From Antarcticibacterium flavum (GTDB lineage: Bacteria > Bacteroidota > Bacteroidia > Flavobacteriales > Flavobacteriaceae), in assembly GCF_006159205.1 (NCBI RefSeq), contig NZ_CP040812.1:2542001-2606000 (forward strand): a stretch of DNA of 64,000 nt. The letters are read 5' to 3'. A program made the translations under genes and the position numbers. Below, in pieces: positions 24,319-32,854 of the stretch (the first letter of the stretch is position 1; each line of letters opens with the position of its first letter). The notes beneath the pieces are model-generated. The model made no database searches. It was not told the DNA's origin and saw only the letters and a program-made list of their open reading frames with translations.

Positions 24319-24894
24319 TTATACTTTCTTTACAAATTTGGTGAGGATAACGATCTGTTGTCCCTCAACTTTTCCTTCAATGTGTTCAGGATTATCGTGC
24401 ACCAGGGAAACTCTTCGCACGGCAGTCCCTCTTTTTGCCACCATGCTGGAACCTTTTACGTTGAGGTCCTTGATAAGGACAACCGTATCTCCGGCTTCAA
24501 TAGTTACCCCGTTGCTGTCCTTGTGGATGATACCGGCAGAACTTTCAGAAGTACCCTGCCCGGCGGTTGCCCAGGCTTTTAGTTCATCATCCACATACAT
24601 CATATCCAGCAGGTCCTGCGGCCAGCCTTCAGCCTTTAGCCTGTTGAGCATCCTCCAGGCCATCACCTGCACAGCGGGAACGCTGCTCCACATGGAATCA
24701 TTAAGACAGCGCCAGTGATTGGCATCTGTTTTCTCAGGATCTTCGATCTGCTCCCGGCATGTGGCACAAATTAGAATGTGATTTTCAACATTTGCAGGGG
24801 AATCTGGAATGGCAAAAACATTCAAATCCTCCCCGGAACCGCATAGTTCACACTTGGAGTCGCTTCTTTGAAATAATTCCTGTTCCAGGCTCAT
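24319..24894 (-). CDS. PhnA/YjdM-type zinc-ribbon protein
   Basis: The 191-residue protein has an N-terminal zinc ribbon with C15-x2-C18 (CELCG) and C43-x2-C46 (CATC), a helical middle and a C-terminal PhnA domain with GDTVVLIKDLNVKGSS (about 132-150) and the VRRVSLVHDNPEHIEG segment. This is the alkylphosphonate uptake operon protein PhnA family, named for its location in E. coli; it does not break C-P bonds by itself as far as known, and no phosphonate genes are present here. Length is as in other Bacteroidota, longer than the E. coli protein (111 aa). It is a single gene. Confidence 0.88.
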   Translation of the reverse strand: MSLEQELFQRSDSKCELCGSGEDLNVFAIPDSPANVENHILICATCREQIEDPEKTDANHWRCLNDSMWSSVPAVQVMAWRMLNRLKAEGWPQDLLDMMYVDDELKAWATAGQGTSESSAGIIHKDSNGVTIEAGDTVVLIKDLNVKGSSMVAKRGTAVRRVSLVHDNPEHIEGKVEGQQIVILTKFVKKV

Positions 24895-25133
24895 CAGGTC
24901 TAAAATTTAGTTTGCGAATATACAGGTTTCTATAGATATACCTAACTCCAGGCGCTCGAGTTTCACACAGTTTTTCAACCGCCGAATTATTAAAATTTTG
25001 CCGGGGTGGAGATGTTGATCATAGCACTCTCCGCTTTTTCTACTTTTTGAATTGCCTATACAGGAAATTGTTTATCAATAGTTATCTGGTAAAATTTACT
25101 CTGTTGATATCTCCTTCAGAAAAATATTTATTC

Positions 25134-25196
25134 TTCTATGTTTGTAGAATTAAATAATTATTCTACATTTGTAGAGAACGAACTAAACTTGTAGAG
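25134..25196 (+). promoter_or_regulatory. BlaI-type operators over the promoter of the blaI/M56 pair
   Basis: Two inverted repeats, TTCTATGTTTGTAGAA (25134-25149) and TTCTACATTTGTAGA (25161-25175), and a third half-site TTGTAGAG (25189-25196) precede the start codon at 25199. The promoter is TTG (25142-25144), a spacer of exactly 19 bases and TACATTTG (25164-25171), an ideal Bacteroidota promoter. Operator 1 covers the -33 element and operator 2 the -7 element, so BlaI binding would shut the operon off. The remainder of the 304-base gap upstream (24895-25133) holds nothing recognised. Confidence 0.75.
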
Positions 25197-25198
25197 TA

Positions 25199-25564
25199 AT
25201 GAGCCTTTCAAAAGCAGAAGAACAATTAATGCAAATCCTCTGGAAGCAGGAAAAAGCTTTTATGAAAGATCTAATCGAGGCTTATCCAGATCCTAAGCCG
25301 GCACCAACCACAGTGGCCACACTTTTAAAACGGATGCAGGACAAGGATTTTGTTGACTACAAACAATACGGCCGCTCGCGGGAATACTTTCCCCTGGTGA
25401 AAAAGAAGGATTATTTTTCAAAACAGGTGAACGGCTTTATCAAAAACTTCTTCAATGATTCTGCTTCGCAGTTTGCCTCGTTCTTCACGAAAGAGACCAA
25501 CCTTAGTAAGGAAGAGTTGGAAGATCTAAAGAAATTGATAGATAACGAAATTAAGAATAAGTAA
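25199..25564 (+). CDS. BlaI/MecI/CopY family repressor
   Basis: A 121-residue winged-helix regulator. The segment LSKAEEQLMQILWKQEKAFMKDL (residues 2-24) and TTVATLLKRMQDKDFV (38-53) are the DNA-binding helices of the BlaI group, followed by the wing KQYGRSREYFPLV and a C-terminal dimerisation part with FFNDSASQFASFF. Together with the M56 membrane peptidase gene two bases downstream it forms a sensor-repressor pair that is proteolytically derepressed in the beta-lactam systems of Gram-positives. Here no beta-lactamase is adjacent, so the regulated process is unknown. The operators in its own promoter suggest autoregulation. Confidence 0.93.
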   Translation: MSLSKAEEQLMQILWKQEKAFMKDLIEAYPDPKPAPTTVATLLKRMQDKDFVDYKQYGRSREYFPLVKKKDYFSKQVNGFIKNFFNDSASQFASFFTKETNLSKEELEDLKKLIDNEIKNK

Positions 25565-25566
25565 TT

Positions 25567-27540
25567 ATGGAGTGGTATATCTTAAAATCTGGTGCGATCC
25601 TGGCTGCTTTGCTGCTGTTTTACAAGCTGTTGCTGGAGAAGGAGAATATGCACAATTTCAAGCGCTTCTACCTGCTTTTTGCTGTGGTGGCAGCGGTTGG
25701 GATTCCTCTTATCACCCTTACCACGTATGTTGAACCTACCGCGGGAAATTTTGATCCTGTGCTGTTCCATTATTCTGAAGAAATTTCAGTAGCAGAAAGC
25801 AAGTCTTTTTCAGATTATATGCCGCATGTTCTTTGGGCCATATATGCTGGTGGAGTCATTTTCTTCAGTTTTAAATTTATAAGGAATCTTCGGGAGATCC
25901 TGTTAAAAATAAAGATTAATCCGAAGATCAAAAAGGGCATTTATACCAGAGTCCTGCTGCGAGAGCAAGTAGATCCTCACACCTTCTTCAGTTACATTTT
26001 TTTTAACCGAAAGAAATATGAACAGGAGCAAATCCCGCGTGAGGTCATCATTCACGAGGAGGCGCACGCCCGGCAGAAGCACAGCCTGGACATCCTTTTT
26101 GTGGAATTGCTGCAAATTATGTTCTGGATGAATCCGCTCATCATCCTGTTAAAGGACGCGGTGAAGCTAAATCACGAATTCCTTGCAGACAAAGCAGTAG
26201 TTGAAAAAGGAGTTCATACTGCAGGTTATCAAAAGACATTATTACAATTCTCATCAGGGCATTTACACAGTGATCTTGTAAATCCCATCAATTATTCATC
26301 AATCAAAAAACGATTTAAAGTTATGAAAACACACACATCGAAAAAAGCAATCTGGCTAAGATCAATATTGATCCTGCCACTCATATCCTTGCTATTCTTT
26401 AGTTTCAGCAATAAAGAGATTGTAGAAAGAGAAATAAACGTTTTACCGGCTGAAACTATGAATACTACCACTCTCATGTTAGAGGTTGATAATAGCGGAA
26501 AGTTTTATTTTCAGAAAAATGAAACAAATTTAGCAGAATTGCGGAAGCACATCAACAATGGGAGCTACACCTCCTATCATATTGAAGTGGCTGAAAATGC
26601 TCCTTCTTCCATCATGATCGATCTTAGACAGCTAATGGCTCAAAATAGATTGGCAGGAAGCGTTGCTCTTTGTACTACTAAAACAGCAATGCAGGATAAG
26701 GCGACACCAGAAATGATGGCGGAATACAACAGGCTGGTGAAGTATTACAATGCGTTGCAGAATGCCAATCCTGAAGGGGAAATTCAGGTAAAACAGGAGG
26801 ATATTAATAGAATAATGGCAATCCTGGGCCGTATGACCCCTGAACAGAAGGAGAATGCAGAGCAAATTAAATTTGACGTACCACCCCCGCCGCCACCTGC
26901 ACCGACGCCCCAACCCCAATCTCCTCCAGCTCCTGAAAAGAGCAGCAAAAATGTGGATGTACCACCTGCTCCCCCGGCTCCTGTAATGGGTAATATGCAG
27001 GCACCACCGCCTCCGCCACCCTCACCTATGGAATCGGTTAAGGATTGGATCGAGGAGGGTGCAGAGTTTTTCTATAATGGAAAGAAAACAACCGACCAGA
27101 ACGTATTGGAAATAGTAAAGAAAAACGGCGGGAAAAACCTGGAGGTGCGGGTAGAGGAAAATCCCACCGGAAAAACAGTTAAAATTTCCGATAAAAAAAG
27201 CCTTAATCATAATCCTCCTACCAGTAGCAGGGATGGATTAAAAATACTACCGGCCCCACCAGTTCCTTCCGAAAATAAGCAGCCTCCACCGCCGCCGGCA
27301 CCTCCTAAAACTTCTTCATCAGAAAACCTGGGATTTATTTATACGGCGGCACAGTCTCCACCATCCCAAAATTCAAACACTTTAGAATATGTAATTGATT
27401 TGGCAAAGCGTGGAGCAAATTTTTATATTGGACCACATAAATATAGCCATGAAGAAGCTATCAGAATGGTGAAAAAAAGCACAAATGAAGTTTCAATTGA
27501 TGTGAGTAAATATCCAGATGTGATTTTGGGTGGGTGTTAG
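25567..27540 (+). CDS. M56 (BlaR1-like) membrane metallopeptidase with Pro-rich linkers and duplicated C-terminal domain
   Basis: A 657-residue protein. Three N-terminal membrane helices flank a cytosolic zinc protease domain with HEEAH (H163, E164, H167) and the third ligand E204 in NHEFLAD; another membrane helix follows at about 258-280. The rest is outside the membrane: three Pro-rich linkers (about 438-487 and 560-585) with PPPPP runs separate two related domains, DWIEEGAEFFYNGKK (about 492-530) and DLAKRGANFYIGPHK (about 610-648), which look like a duplication. No penicillin-binding sensor domain is present, unlike BlaR1. The repressor gene lies two bases upstream, so it probably cleaves or signals to that BlaI. 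Ligand unknown. Confidence 0.9.
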   Translation: MEWYILKSGAILAALLLFYKLLLEKENMHNFKRFYLLFAVVAAVGIPLITLTTYVEPTAGNFDPVLFHYSEEISVAESKSFSDYMPHVLWAIYAGGVIFFSFKFIRNLREILLKIKINPKIKKGIYTRVLLREQVDPHTFFSYIFFNRKKYEQEQIPREVIIHEEAHARQKHSLDILFVELLQIMFWMNPLIILLKDAVKLNHEFLADKAVVEKGVHTAGYQKTLLQFSSGHLHSDLVNPINYSSIKKRFKVMKTHTSKKAIWLRSILILPLISLLFFSFSNKEIVEREINVLPAETMNTTTLMLEVDNSGKFYFQKNETNLAELRKHINNGSYTSYHIEVAENAPSSIMIDLRQLMAQNRLAGSVALCTTKTAMQDKATPEMMAEYNRLVKYYNALQNANPEGEIQVKQEDINRIMAILGRMTPEQKENAEQIKFDVPPPPPPAPTPQPQSPPAPEKSSKNVDVPPAPPAPVMGNMQAPPPPPPSPMESVKDWIEEGAEFFYNGKKTTDQNVLEIVKKNGGKNLEVRVEENPTGKTVKISDKKSLNHNPPTSSRDGLKILPAPPVPSENKQPPPPPAPPKTSSSENLGFIYTAAQSPPSQNSNTLEYVIDLAKRGANFYIGPHKYSHEEAIRMVKKSTNEVSIDVSKYPDVILGGC

Positions 27541-27559
27541 GATACCTTGACTAAGTCGT

Positions 27560-27578
27560 CGCGAATTGCAAATTCGCG
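27560..27578. repeat. REP-like hairpin CGCGAATT/AATTCGCG
   Basis: A perfect 8-bp inverted repeat around GCA. With the next hairpin 52 bases away it forms a pair in the 120-base gap between two convergent genes. Bacteroidota genomes carry many such elements related to REP-associated tyrosine transposases. Confidence 0.7.
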
Positions 27579-27625
27579 CCATCATTGTTTTTCACTATCA
27601 CGTTCATCTCGTTTAGCAAAATTAT

Positions 27626-27659
27626 GGATAGCGCGGATTTGCAATCCGTGCTAATATCC
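27626..27659. repeat. REP-like hairpin GGATAGCGCGGATT/AATCCGTGCTAATATCC
   Basis: Arms AGCGCGGATT and AATCCGTGCT pair around TGC (one G-T pair), and the outer GGATA/TATCC extends the stem with a small bulge. The arm GCACGGATTGCAAATCC is a well-known abundant intergenic palindrome in this phylum. It abuts the stop of the DUF885 gene and may also act as a terminator. Confidence 0.7.
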
Positions 27660-27660
27660 C

Positions 27661-29379
27661 TTATACCTTCAACTTTCCCTGTATATACTCATCCACCAGC
27701 TGCTCCATAATTTCCAGAGTCACTGTACCCTGGCCCAGGATCACCTCGTGGAAATCCCTTATCTCAAATTTTTGTCCCAGTTCTTTTTCAGCCCTTGCCC
27801 TTAGTTCACGGATCTTTATTTCTCCAATTTTATAGGAAACTGCCTGCCCCGGCCAGGAGATGTAGCGGTCAATTTCTGTATTTACCTCGTGCAGGGAAAG
27901 GGCGGTGTTGGATTGTAAGAACTCCACAGCCTCCTCCCGGGTCCATCCAAGGGCGTGCATCCCGGTGTCTACTACAAGCCTGCAGGCTCGCCATTGCTCA
28001 TAAGTGAGCTTTCCAAATAATTCATAAGGAGTGGTATAGATTCCCATCTCCTCAGCAAGAAATTCAGAGTAAAGTCCCCATCCTTCTCCGAATGCCGATA
28101 AATAAAAATTTCTTCGAAACTTCGGAATACTATCTCCAAGCTCCCCATTCAGGGAAATTTGCAGGTGGTGACCCGGTACTGCCTCGTGTGCCGTAAGGGA
28201 AGGTAAAACGTATAAGGGCCTGCTTGGGAGATCATAGGTGTTCACCCAGTAATAACCCGGTTGTGTTTCGTTTGAAGGGCTTATATATCTTCCGGTGGTA
28301 TATTTAGGAGCAATAGCATCGGGCACCGGGGCTACTCCATAAGGTTTTCGTGGTAATTTCCTGAAATACCTTGGCAATTGGGCATCGATCTTTTTGGAGA
28401 TATTCCGTGCCTCTTTCAGCAGTTCTTCTGCGGTCACGGCATAAAACTGTTCATCTGTGCGAAGAAAGTGGATGAATTCCTCGAAGCTTCCGTCAAACCC
28501 AACCTCTGAAATGATCTTCTTCATCTCGGCATTAATACGGGCCACTTCATCCAGCCCTATTTGATGAACTTCTTCCGCAGTAAGTTTAAGGGTGGTATAA
28601 TAATCAAGCCTGTTTTGATAGTAGGCTCTTCCATTGGGAATTTCAGATACTCCCACACTTTCCCTGGCAGTGGGTAAATATTCCTTGTCAAAGAATTTTT
28701 TAATACGCTTGAACTCCGGTAGCACTTTCTTTTTTATTGCCTCTTCCCCGGCTGCAAGAACAGAGTCCCTTTGCTGCTTAGTAATGGAGGATGGCAGGTT
28801 TTTAAATGGAGTGTAATAATAACTGTCCTTTGGATCTTTTACGAGCTGGTCATTGTAAGTAGCTTCATAACCTTTAAAAATAACCCCGGGCTGGGTGATC
28901 CCTTTTTTCATTCCCTCTCGTAGCAGAACCAGGTGCTGGTCTACATATCCCGGTATTGCATTGAGCTTGTTCAAATATTCCTTTATTTGGCCATAATTTG
29001 CCAGCTCCCGCACGTGATAAGGCAGGCTCACGTGGAATCCCGCATCTGAAAGCAACGGATTCAAATATGCTTCATATTCATAGAAATCAATGCTTTCCTG
29101 TAGTCGAAATTTTAGCAGCTCCAGGGAGATCTTTTCAGATTTTGAGAGGTTTTCTTCTGTGATATTTTGAAGTTTTTCCAGTTGCTTTTCAGCAAAACCA
29201 GCTTCCCTTCTATAATGTTCTTTGGTAAATAAACCAAGGGGAAACTCCTCCCGGTCATAAGCTTTATGATCCTGGACTTCTTCTATTACCTCTGAAAGGG
29301 TTTTGGAATCATTTTGAGAATGTGAGGTGGTCGTGGCTGTTAAAAAGGTAAATAGCAGGAGAAAAATATTGAATTTCAT
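27661..29379 (-). CDS. DUF885 family exported metallopeptidase-like protein
   Basis: A 572-residue protein with an N-terminal signal peptide (about residues 1-21, ending before QND) and the DUF885 core. The predicted active-site motif HEAVPGHH is at residues 398-405, and the conserved aspects YRAxxxxGEGWGLYSEFL and TGMHALGWTREEA follow. The motif is like that of gluzincin carboxypeptidases, so a secreted or periplasmic zinc peptidase is likely, though DUF885 proteins are mostly uncharacterised. It is a single gene with no terminator apart from the REP-like hairpin. Confidence 0.87.
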   Translation of the reverse strand: MKFNIFLLLFTFLTATTTSHSQNDSKTLSEVIEEVQDHKAYDREEFPLGLFTKEHYRREAGFAEKQLEKLQNITEENLSKSEKISLELLKFRLQESIDFYEYEAYLNPLLSDAGFHVSLPYHVRELANYGQIKEYLNKLNAIPGYVDQHLVLLREGMKKGITQPGVIFKGYEATYNDQLVKDPKDSYYYTPFKNLPSSITKQQRDSVLAAGEEAIKKKVLPEFKRIKKFFDKEYLPTARESVGVSEIPNGRAYYQNRLDYYTTLKLTAEEVHQIGLDEVARINAEMKKIISEVGFDGSFEEFIHFLRTDEQFYAVTAEELLKEARNISKKIDAQLPRYFRKLPRKPYGVAPVPDAIAPKYTTGRYISPSNETQPGYYWVNTYDLPSRPLYVLPSLTAHEAVPGHHLQISLNGELGDSIPKFRRNFYLSAFGEGWGLYSEFLAEEMGIYTTPYELFGKLTYEQWRACRLVVDTGMHALGWTREEAVEFLQSNTALSLHEVNTEIDRYISWPGQAVSYKIGEIKIRELRARAEKELGQKFEIRDFHEVILGQGTVTLEIMEQLVDEYIQGKLKV

Positions 29380-29461
29380 GTAAGGAGCATTTCTTTGCTG
29401 AAAGTTAAAGTAAAAATATCAAATACCCGGGACCTTCAATAATGAGGTAATTCTTAGGGGA

Positions 29462-30463
29462 CTAATTCCCCAATATTCTATCTCCCAATACAGAAATCAA
29501 CTTTTTAGCCTCTTCTGTATCCCTGTCTACTTCTTCAACTACAAGACCATCTTCCCGGGGAATTAACTTATAGGTAAAAACGAAATTTGGATCATCTGCA
29601 TTGACATCCAGAACTCCAAAACGCAGGTCGTGGAAGAAAACCTCTTCATTTTTTTTGGATATAATATACCAGCCTTCAGCAATTTTTATAAGCCGCTTTA
29701 CCTTGTCTTCATCCCGTAAGTCGCCCAGTAAATGATGATTTTTTGCAAATTGTTTGAATTGTATGGGCTGGGTATCGAAAAAAGAATAATCCCCAATTAA
29801 AAAAGAATCTTCAGTCTCAACATTGGCTGTCCAAAGGATAGAATTGAATGGGCTGGGCTTTGTTTGATAATCCAAATAGGAGATCTCCTGCTCTTCCAGG
29901 GCATCTTTGAATTGAAGGTTAGCCATTCCTTTTAAACCCAGGGTGAGGAGCAGGTAACTACTACTCACAATGAGCCCCAGCCTGTTGTATTTCCTTCTTT
30001 TGGCAGAGGTCTTATCCTTACGCATGGCCAGGATCAGGAAAATGAGGAAGGGAACTGTATAAAGGGGGTCAATTACAAAGATGTTCTTAAACGCCAGCCT
30101 TGTTTCCAGAGGCCAGAAAAGCTGGGTGCCCCAGGTGGTGAATGAATCAAGAATGGGATGTGTGAAAAGGCCCCAGAACATAAGCCAGGACCATTCCCGC
30201 CAGGTTGCTTTGGCTTTTCTTTCGATTTTAGAAATGAGCCAGCCAAAAACAGGTGCAAACAAGACAGAAAAAGCGATGGAGTGTGTGAATCCCCGGTGGA
30301 TCTCTGTAGCTGTTACCGTATCTGTAAGGAGGCTCGCAAAGGTGTCAAGATCTGGAATGGTACCTGCAATGGCACCATAGAGCATCGCCTTATTTCCAAC
30401 TTTTTTGCCAAGAACAGCTTCTCCTACTGCGGCACCCAGAACAATTTGTGTTAATGAATCCAT
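29462..30463 (-). CDS. DUF457/YbcI-type membrane metal-dependent hydrolase
   Basis: The 333-residue protein starts with the family signature MDSLTQIVLGAAVGEA (1-16), and holds HRGFTHS (about 57-63) and HPILDSFTTWGTQLFWP (about 102-118), the histidine and aspartate residues of the predicted metal site. Four or five membrane segments occupy the first 190 residues, then a soluble beta-rich part of about 140 residues follows. E. coli YbcI is the nearest named homologue; substrate unknown, phospholipid-like substrates have been suggested for the fold. It lies 73 bp downstream of the GT2 pair on the same strand. Confidence 0.85.
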   Translation of the reverse strand: MDSLTQIVLGAAVGEAVLGKKVGNKAMLYGAIAGTIPDLDTFASLLTDTVTATEIHRGFTHSIAFSVLFAPVFGWLISKIERKAKATWREWSWLMFWGLFTHPILDSFTTWGTQLFWPLETRLAFKNIFVIDPLYTVPFLIFLILAMRKDKTSAKRRKYNRLGLIVSSSYLLLTLGLKGMANLQFKDALEEQEISYLDYQTKPSPFNSILWTANVETEDSFLIGDYSFFDTQPIQFKQFAKNHHLLGDLRDEDKVKRLIKIAEGWYIISKKNEEVFFHDLRFGVLDVNADDPNFVFTYKLIPREDGLVVEEVDRDTEEAKKLISVLGDRILGN

Positions 30464-30536
30464 TTTCTCCTGAACCTCCTAGGGTTATATTATTATTTTA
30501 AATTGCTCAATATCCTGTGTACATACTACCTTAGAC

Positions 30537-32009
30537 TTAGGTTTTATTCGTCAGGGATTTAAGTACTACAAATCCAAAGCCGGCAAAAAGCATTAAATGA
30601 AACACAAACAATCCATAATCTTCCAATTTAAAAGCACTATAGATCGCAAAACCAAAATATAGCCAAAGCAGGAATTCCAGTATGATAGTTGCCGAGAGGG
30701 ATTTGTTCAGATAAATATTTCCTTTCCAGGAATCTTTGACCTTACCTATATTGAACTTGGGTGTGCGAACAAATTCGCTCCTTTTGCCAAAGTGTCCTTG
30801 AAGTACCGCAAGGGAATTATGCAGTGACAGGCCCATTGCCACAGAGAAAAAAGCAAAGAACATCCCGGTAAAATTGAGATAGCTTCTAAAGCTTTTTCCA
30901 TGGAGCTTTGACCAGGTGACCCAATAGCAAATAAGAAATATCAATGCGCTAACGGTAAATAAAGCGATAAAGTTGAAAAACCAGGAGTACTGCGGATTCA
31001 TATTTTTAATATACAAAACAGGAACACTAAGCACTGCCAGCAATAAAAGCACGATAAAAAAGCTGGAATTCAATAAGTGGAAAAATCCGTGGATCTTTGT
31101 GCCGGTGGTTTGATCCCTGTCGCGTAACAAGACCTTATAGTTTTTCTGAAAATTCTCTGCCGCACCTTTATTCCATCTGAATTGCTGGGAACGGGCAGCG
31201 CTCATCACTACCGGCAGTTCTGCCGGGGTTTCCACATCCTCCAGGTATTTGAATTTCCACTTCTTCATCTGGGCCCGGTAGCTAAGGTCCAAATCTTCGG
31301 TTAAAGTATCACCGCTCCAGTTACCGGCATCTTCAATGCATGCCTTCCTCCAGATTCCTGCCGTACCATTAAAATTTATAAAGTGCTTTCCAAAATTCCT
31401 GCCGGTTTGTTCCATTATAAAATGGAAATCCAGGGCAAAGGCCTGTATCTTCGTGAGCAGGGAGTAATCCCTGTTAACGTGTCCCCATCTAGTCTGTACA
31501 ACCCCAATCTCGGGATCTTTAAAATAGGGAACCGTCTTTTGCAACCAATCCTTCTTTGGTAAAAAATCTGAATCAAATATGGCAATGAATTCACCTTTGG
31601 CTACCTTAAGCCCTTCCTTTAGTGCCCCGGCTTTAAAGCCTTCCCGTTGCTGCCGGGTTATGTGCTGTATATCCAATCCCTCTTGCTGAAGCTCTTTCAC
31701 GAGGCGCCTGGATTTTTCAATAGATTCATCTGTAGAGTCATCCAGTACCTGTACCTCCAGCTTGTCCATTGGATAATCTATGCCGGCAATATTTCGAAGA
31801 AGGCGTTCCACCACGTACATCTCATTATAAATGGGGAGCTGTATGGTTACATACGGAGTTTCTCCGGGATTTGAGAGATTGAAAACAACAGGTTCCTCCT
31901 TTTTACTTTTGGAGCGCAGATAGTAATAAAGCAGGTTAAGCTGGGAAATACTGTAGAACAGGATAAGAACAGATGCCAGGGTATAGAAAATAATTATTGC
32001 TGTATCCAT
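30537..32009 (-). CDS. Cellulose-synthase-like GT2 membrane glycosyltransferase
   Basis: A 490-residue GT2 enzyme with one N-terminal membrane helix, a cytosolic catalytic domain (about 50-300) and four membrane helices at the C-terminus. Catalytic motifs are visible: DDSTD, the nucleotide-sugar DxD as FDSDFLP, TEDLDLSYR and the QxxRW motif as QQFRWNKG. This is the processive or beta-mannan/glucan type of GT2. Its start codon overlaps the stop of the DPM1-like gene by one base (TAATG), so both are translated together. Polymer unknown, perhaps a beta-hexose glycan or glycolipid. Confidence 0.88.
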   Translation of the reverse strand: MDTAIIIFYTLASVLILFYSISQLNLLYYYLRSKSKKEEPVVFNLSNPGETPYVTIQLPIYNEMYVVERLLRNIAGIDYPMDKLEVQVLDDSTDESIEKSRRLVKELQQEGLDIQHITRQQREGFKAGALKEGLKVAKGEFIAIFDSDFLPKKDWLQKTVPYFKDPEIGVVQTRWGHVNRDYSLLTKIQAFALDFHFIMEQTGRNFGKHFINFNGTAGIWRKACIEDAGNWSGDTLTEDLDLSYRAQMKKWKFKYLEDVETPAELPVVMSAARSQQFRWNKGAAENFQKNYKVLLRDRDQTTGTKIHGFFHLLNSSFFIVLLLLAVLSVPVLYIKNMNPQYSWFFNFIALFTVSALIFLICYWVTWSKLHGKSFRSYLNFTGMFFAFFSVAMGLSLHNSLAVLQGHFGKRSEFVRTPKFNIGKVKDSWKGNIYLNKSLSATIILEFLLWLYFGFAIYSAFKLEDYGLFVFHLMLFAGFGFVVLKSLTNKT

Positions 32010-32701
32010 TATTTAAAACTGTATTTAAAAATCCAGCCAAGTATTTTTACTCCCGCCATAGTAGCTCCTTTTAATGTTCCGGAAACTTTGGAAACTCCAA
32101 TCCTGTTCCGGTAATTGACCGGTACCTCCATGTAGTCAAGATTTTTCCGTAAAGCTTTCAATTGCATTTCCACTGTCCAGCCATAGGTTTTATCCTGCAT
32201 GTCTAACTCCAGGAGTTTGTCATACTTTATAGCTCTAAAAGGGCCAAGATCTGTAAATCTTGCACCAAACATGATTCTCATTAAGGAAGTTGCCAGCCAG
32301 TTACCAAAGATCTGGGTGGAGGTCATTGAGCCCACTTCCCTTAGTTCTTTCACTCTGGCTCCAATAACCAGGTCCATATCCTTGTGTAAAATTGGAGAAA
32401 TTATTTTCTCCAATTCTTCAGGATAATCGCTGTAGTCCCCATCCAGAAAAACAATAACATCTGGTTTTTCCTCATTTCCGGCAATATGATCCATCCCCTT
32501 GAGACAGGCATAACCATAACCTTTTCTTTCTTCCACCAGCACTGTAGCTCCTGCAGCGGCTGCAACCCCCTCTGTATTGTCTGTAGAATTGTTGCTTACC
32601 ACAATTATTTCTGAAACTAACGAAGGCACGTCTGCAACAACTTTTCCAATCGAAGCTCCTTCATTGTAAGCAGGAATAATAACTTTTATAATTGGATACA
32701 T
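32009..32701 (-). CDS. DPM1-like GT2 glycosyltransferase
   Basis: The 230-residue soluble GT2 starts with the strand IKVIIPAYNEG, and has VSNNSTDNTE, the metal-binding VFLDGDYSD (about 84-92), the GARVKE segment and GPFRAIKYD, all typical of dolichol- or polyprenyl-phosphate sugar synthases. It lacks C-terminal membrane helices, so it is the DPM1-like minimal type that loads a hexose onto polyprenyl phosphate at the membrane face. The product could serve the GT-C enzyme at 340 or the linked cellulose-synthase-like enzyme; that is inference. A perfect -7 box is 18 bases upstream. Confidence 0.88.
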   Translation of the reverse strand: MYPIIKVIIPAYNEGASIGKVVADVPSLVSEIIVVSNNSTDNTEGVAAAAGATVLVEERKGYGYACLKGMDHIAGNEEKPDVIVFLDGDYSDYPEELEKIISPILHKDMDLVIGARVKELREVGSMTSTQIFGNWLATSLMRIMFGARFTDLGPFRAIKYDKLLELDMQDKTYGWTVEMQLKALRKNLDYMEVPVNYRNRIGVSKVSGTLKGATMAGVKILGWIFKYSFK

Positions 32702-32719
32702 TTAATTGGGGTTGGGCTG

Positions 32720-32727
32720 CAAAGATA
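32720..32727 (-). promoter_or_regulatory. -7 promoter element of the GT2 pair
   Basis: TATCTTTG on the minus strand is an exact match to TAnnTTTG, 18 bases before the ATG at 32701. Confidence 0.5.
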
Positions 32728-32801
32728 AAATTTCCCTTTTGGTTCGCCCCATCATTTTCTGCTATAGTTAAACCGGAAAAGAGATTTCAGTACCAGTAAA
32801 A

Positions 32802-32835
32802 AATAAAAAAAGGGCCACAGCTTTGTGACCCTTTT
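32802..32835 (-). terminator. Intrinsic terminator of the M13 peptidase gene
   Basis: Stem AAAGGG-x-CACA/TGTG-x-CCCTTT around a short loop, followed on the minus strand by TTTTTTTATTTTTT. It starts about 20 bases after the stop codon at 32855. Confidence 0.85.
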
Positions 32836-32854
32836 CATATTATAATATTTTTTA

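Noticed and set aside
24319-24894. Phosphonate utilisation locus
   Set aside because: PhnA is named by location in E. coli only; no C-P lyase or phosphonate transport genes are nearby.
25199-27540. Beta-lactam resistance locus
   Set aside because: There is no beta-lactamase or penicillin-binding sensor domain; BlaI/M56 pairs have many other roles in this phylum.
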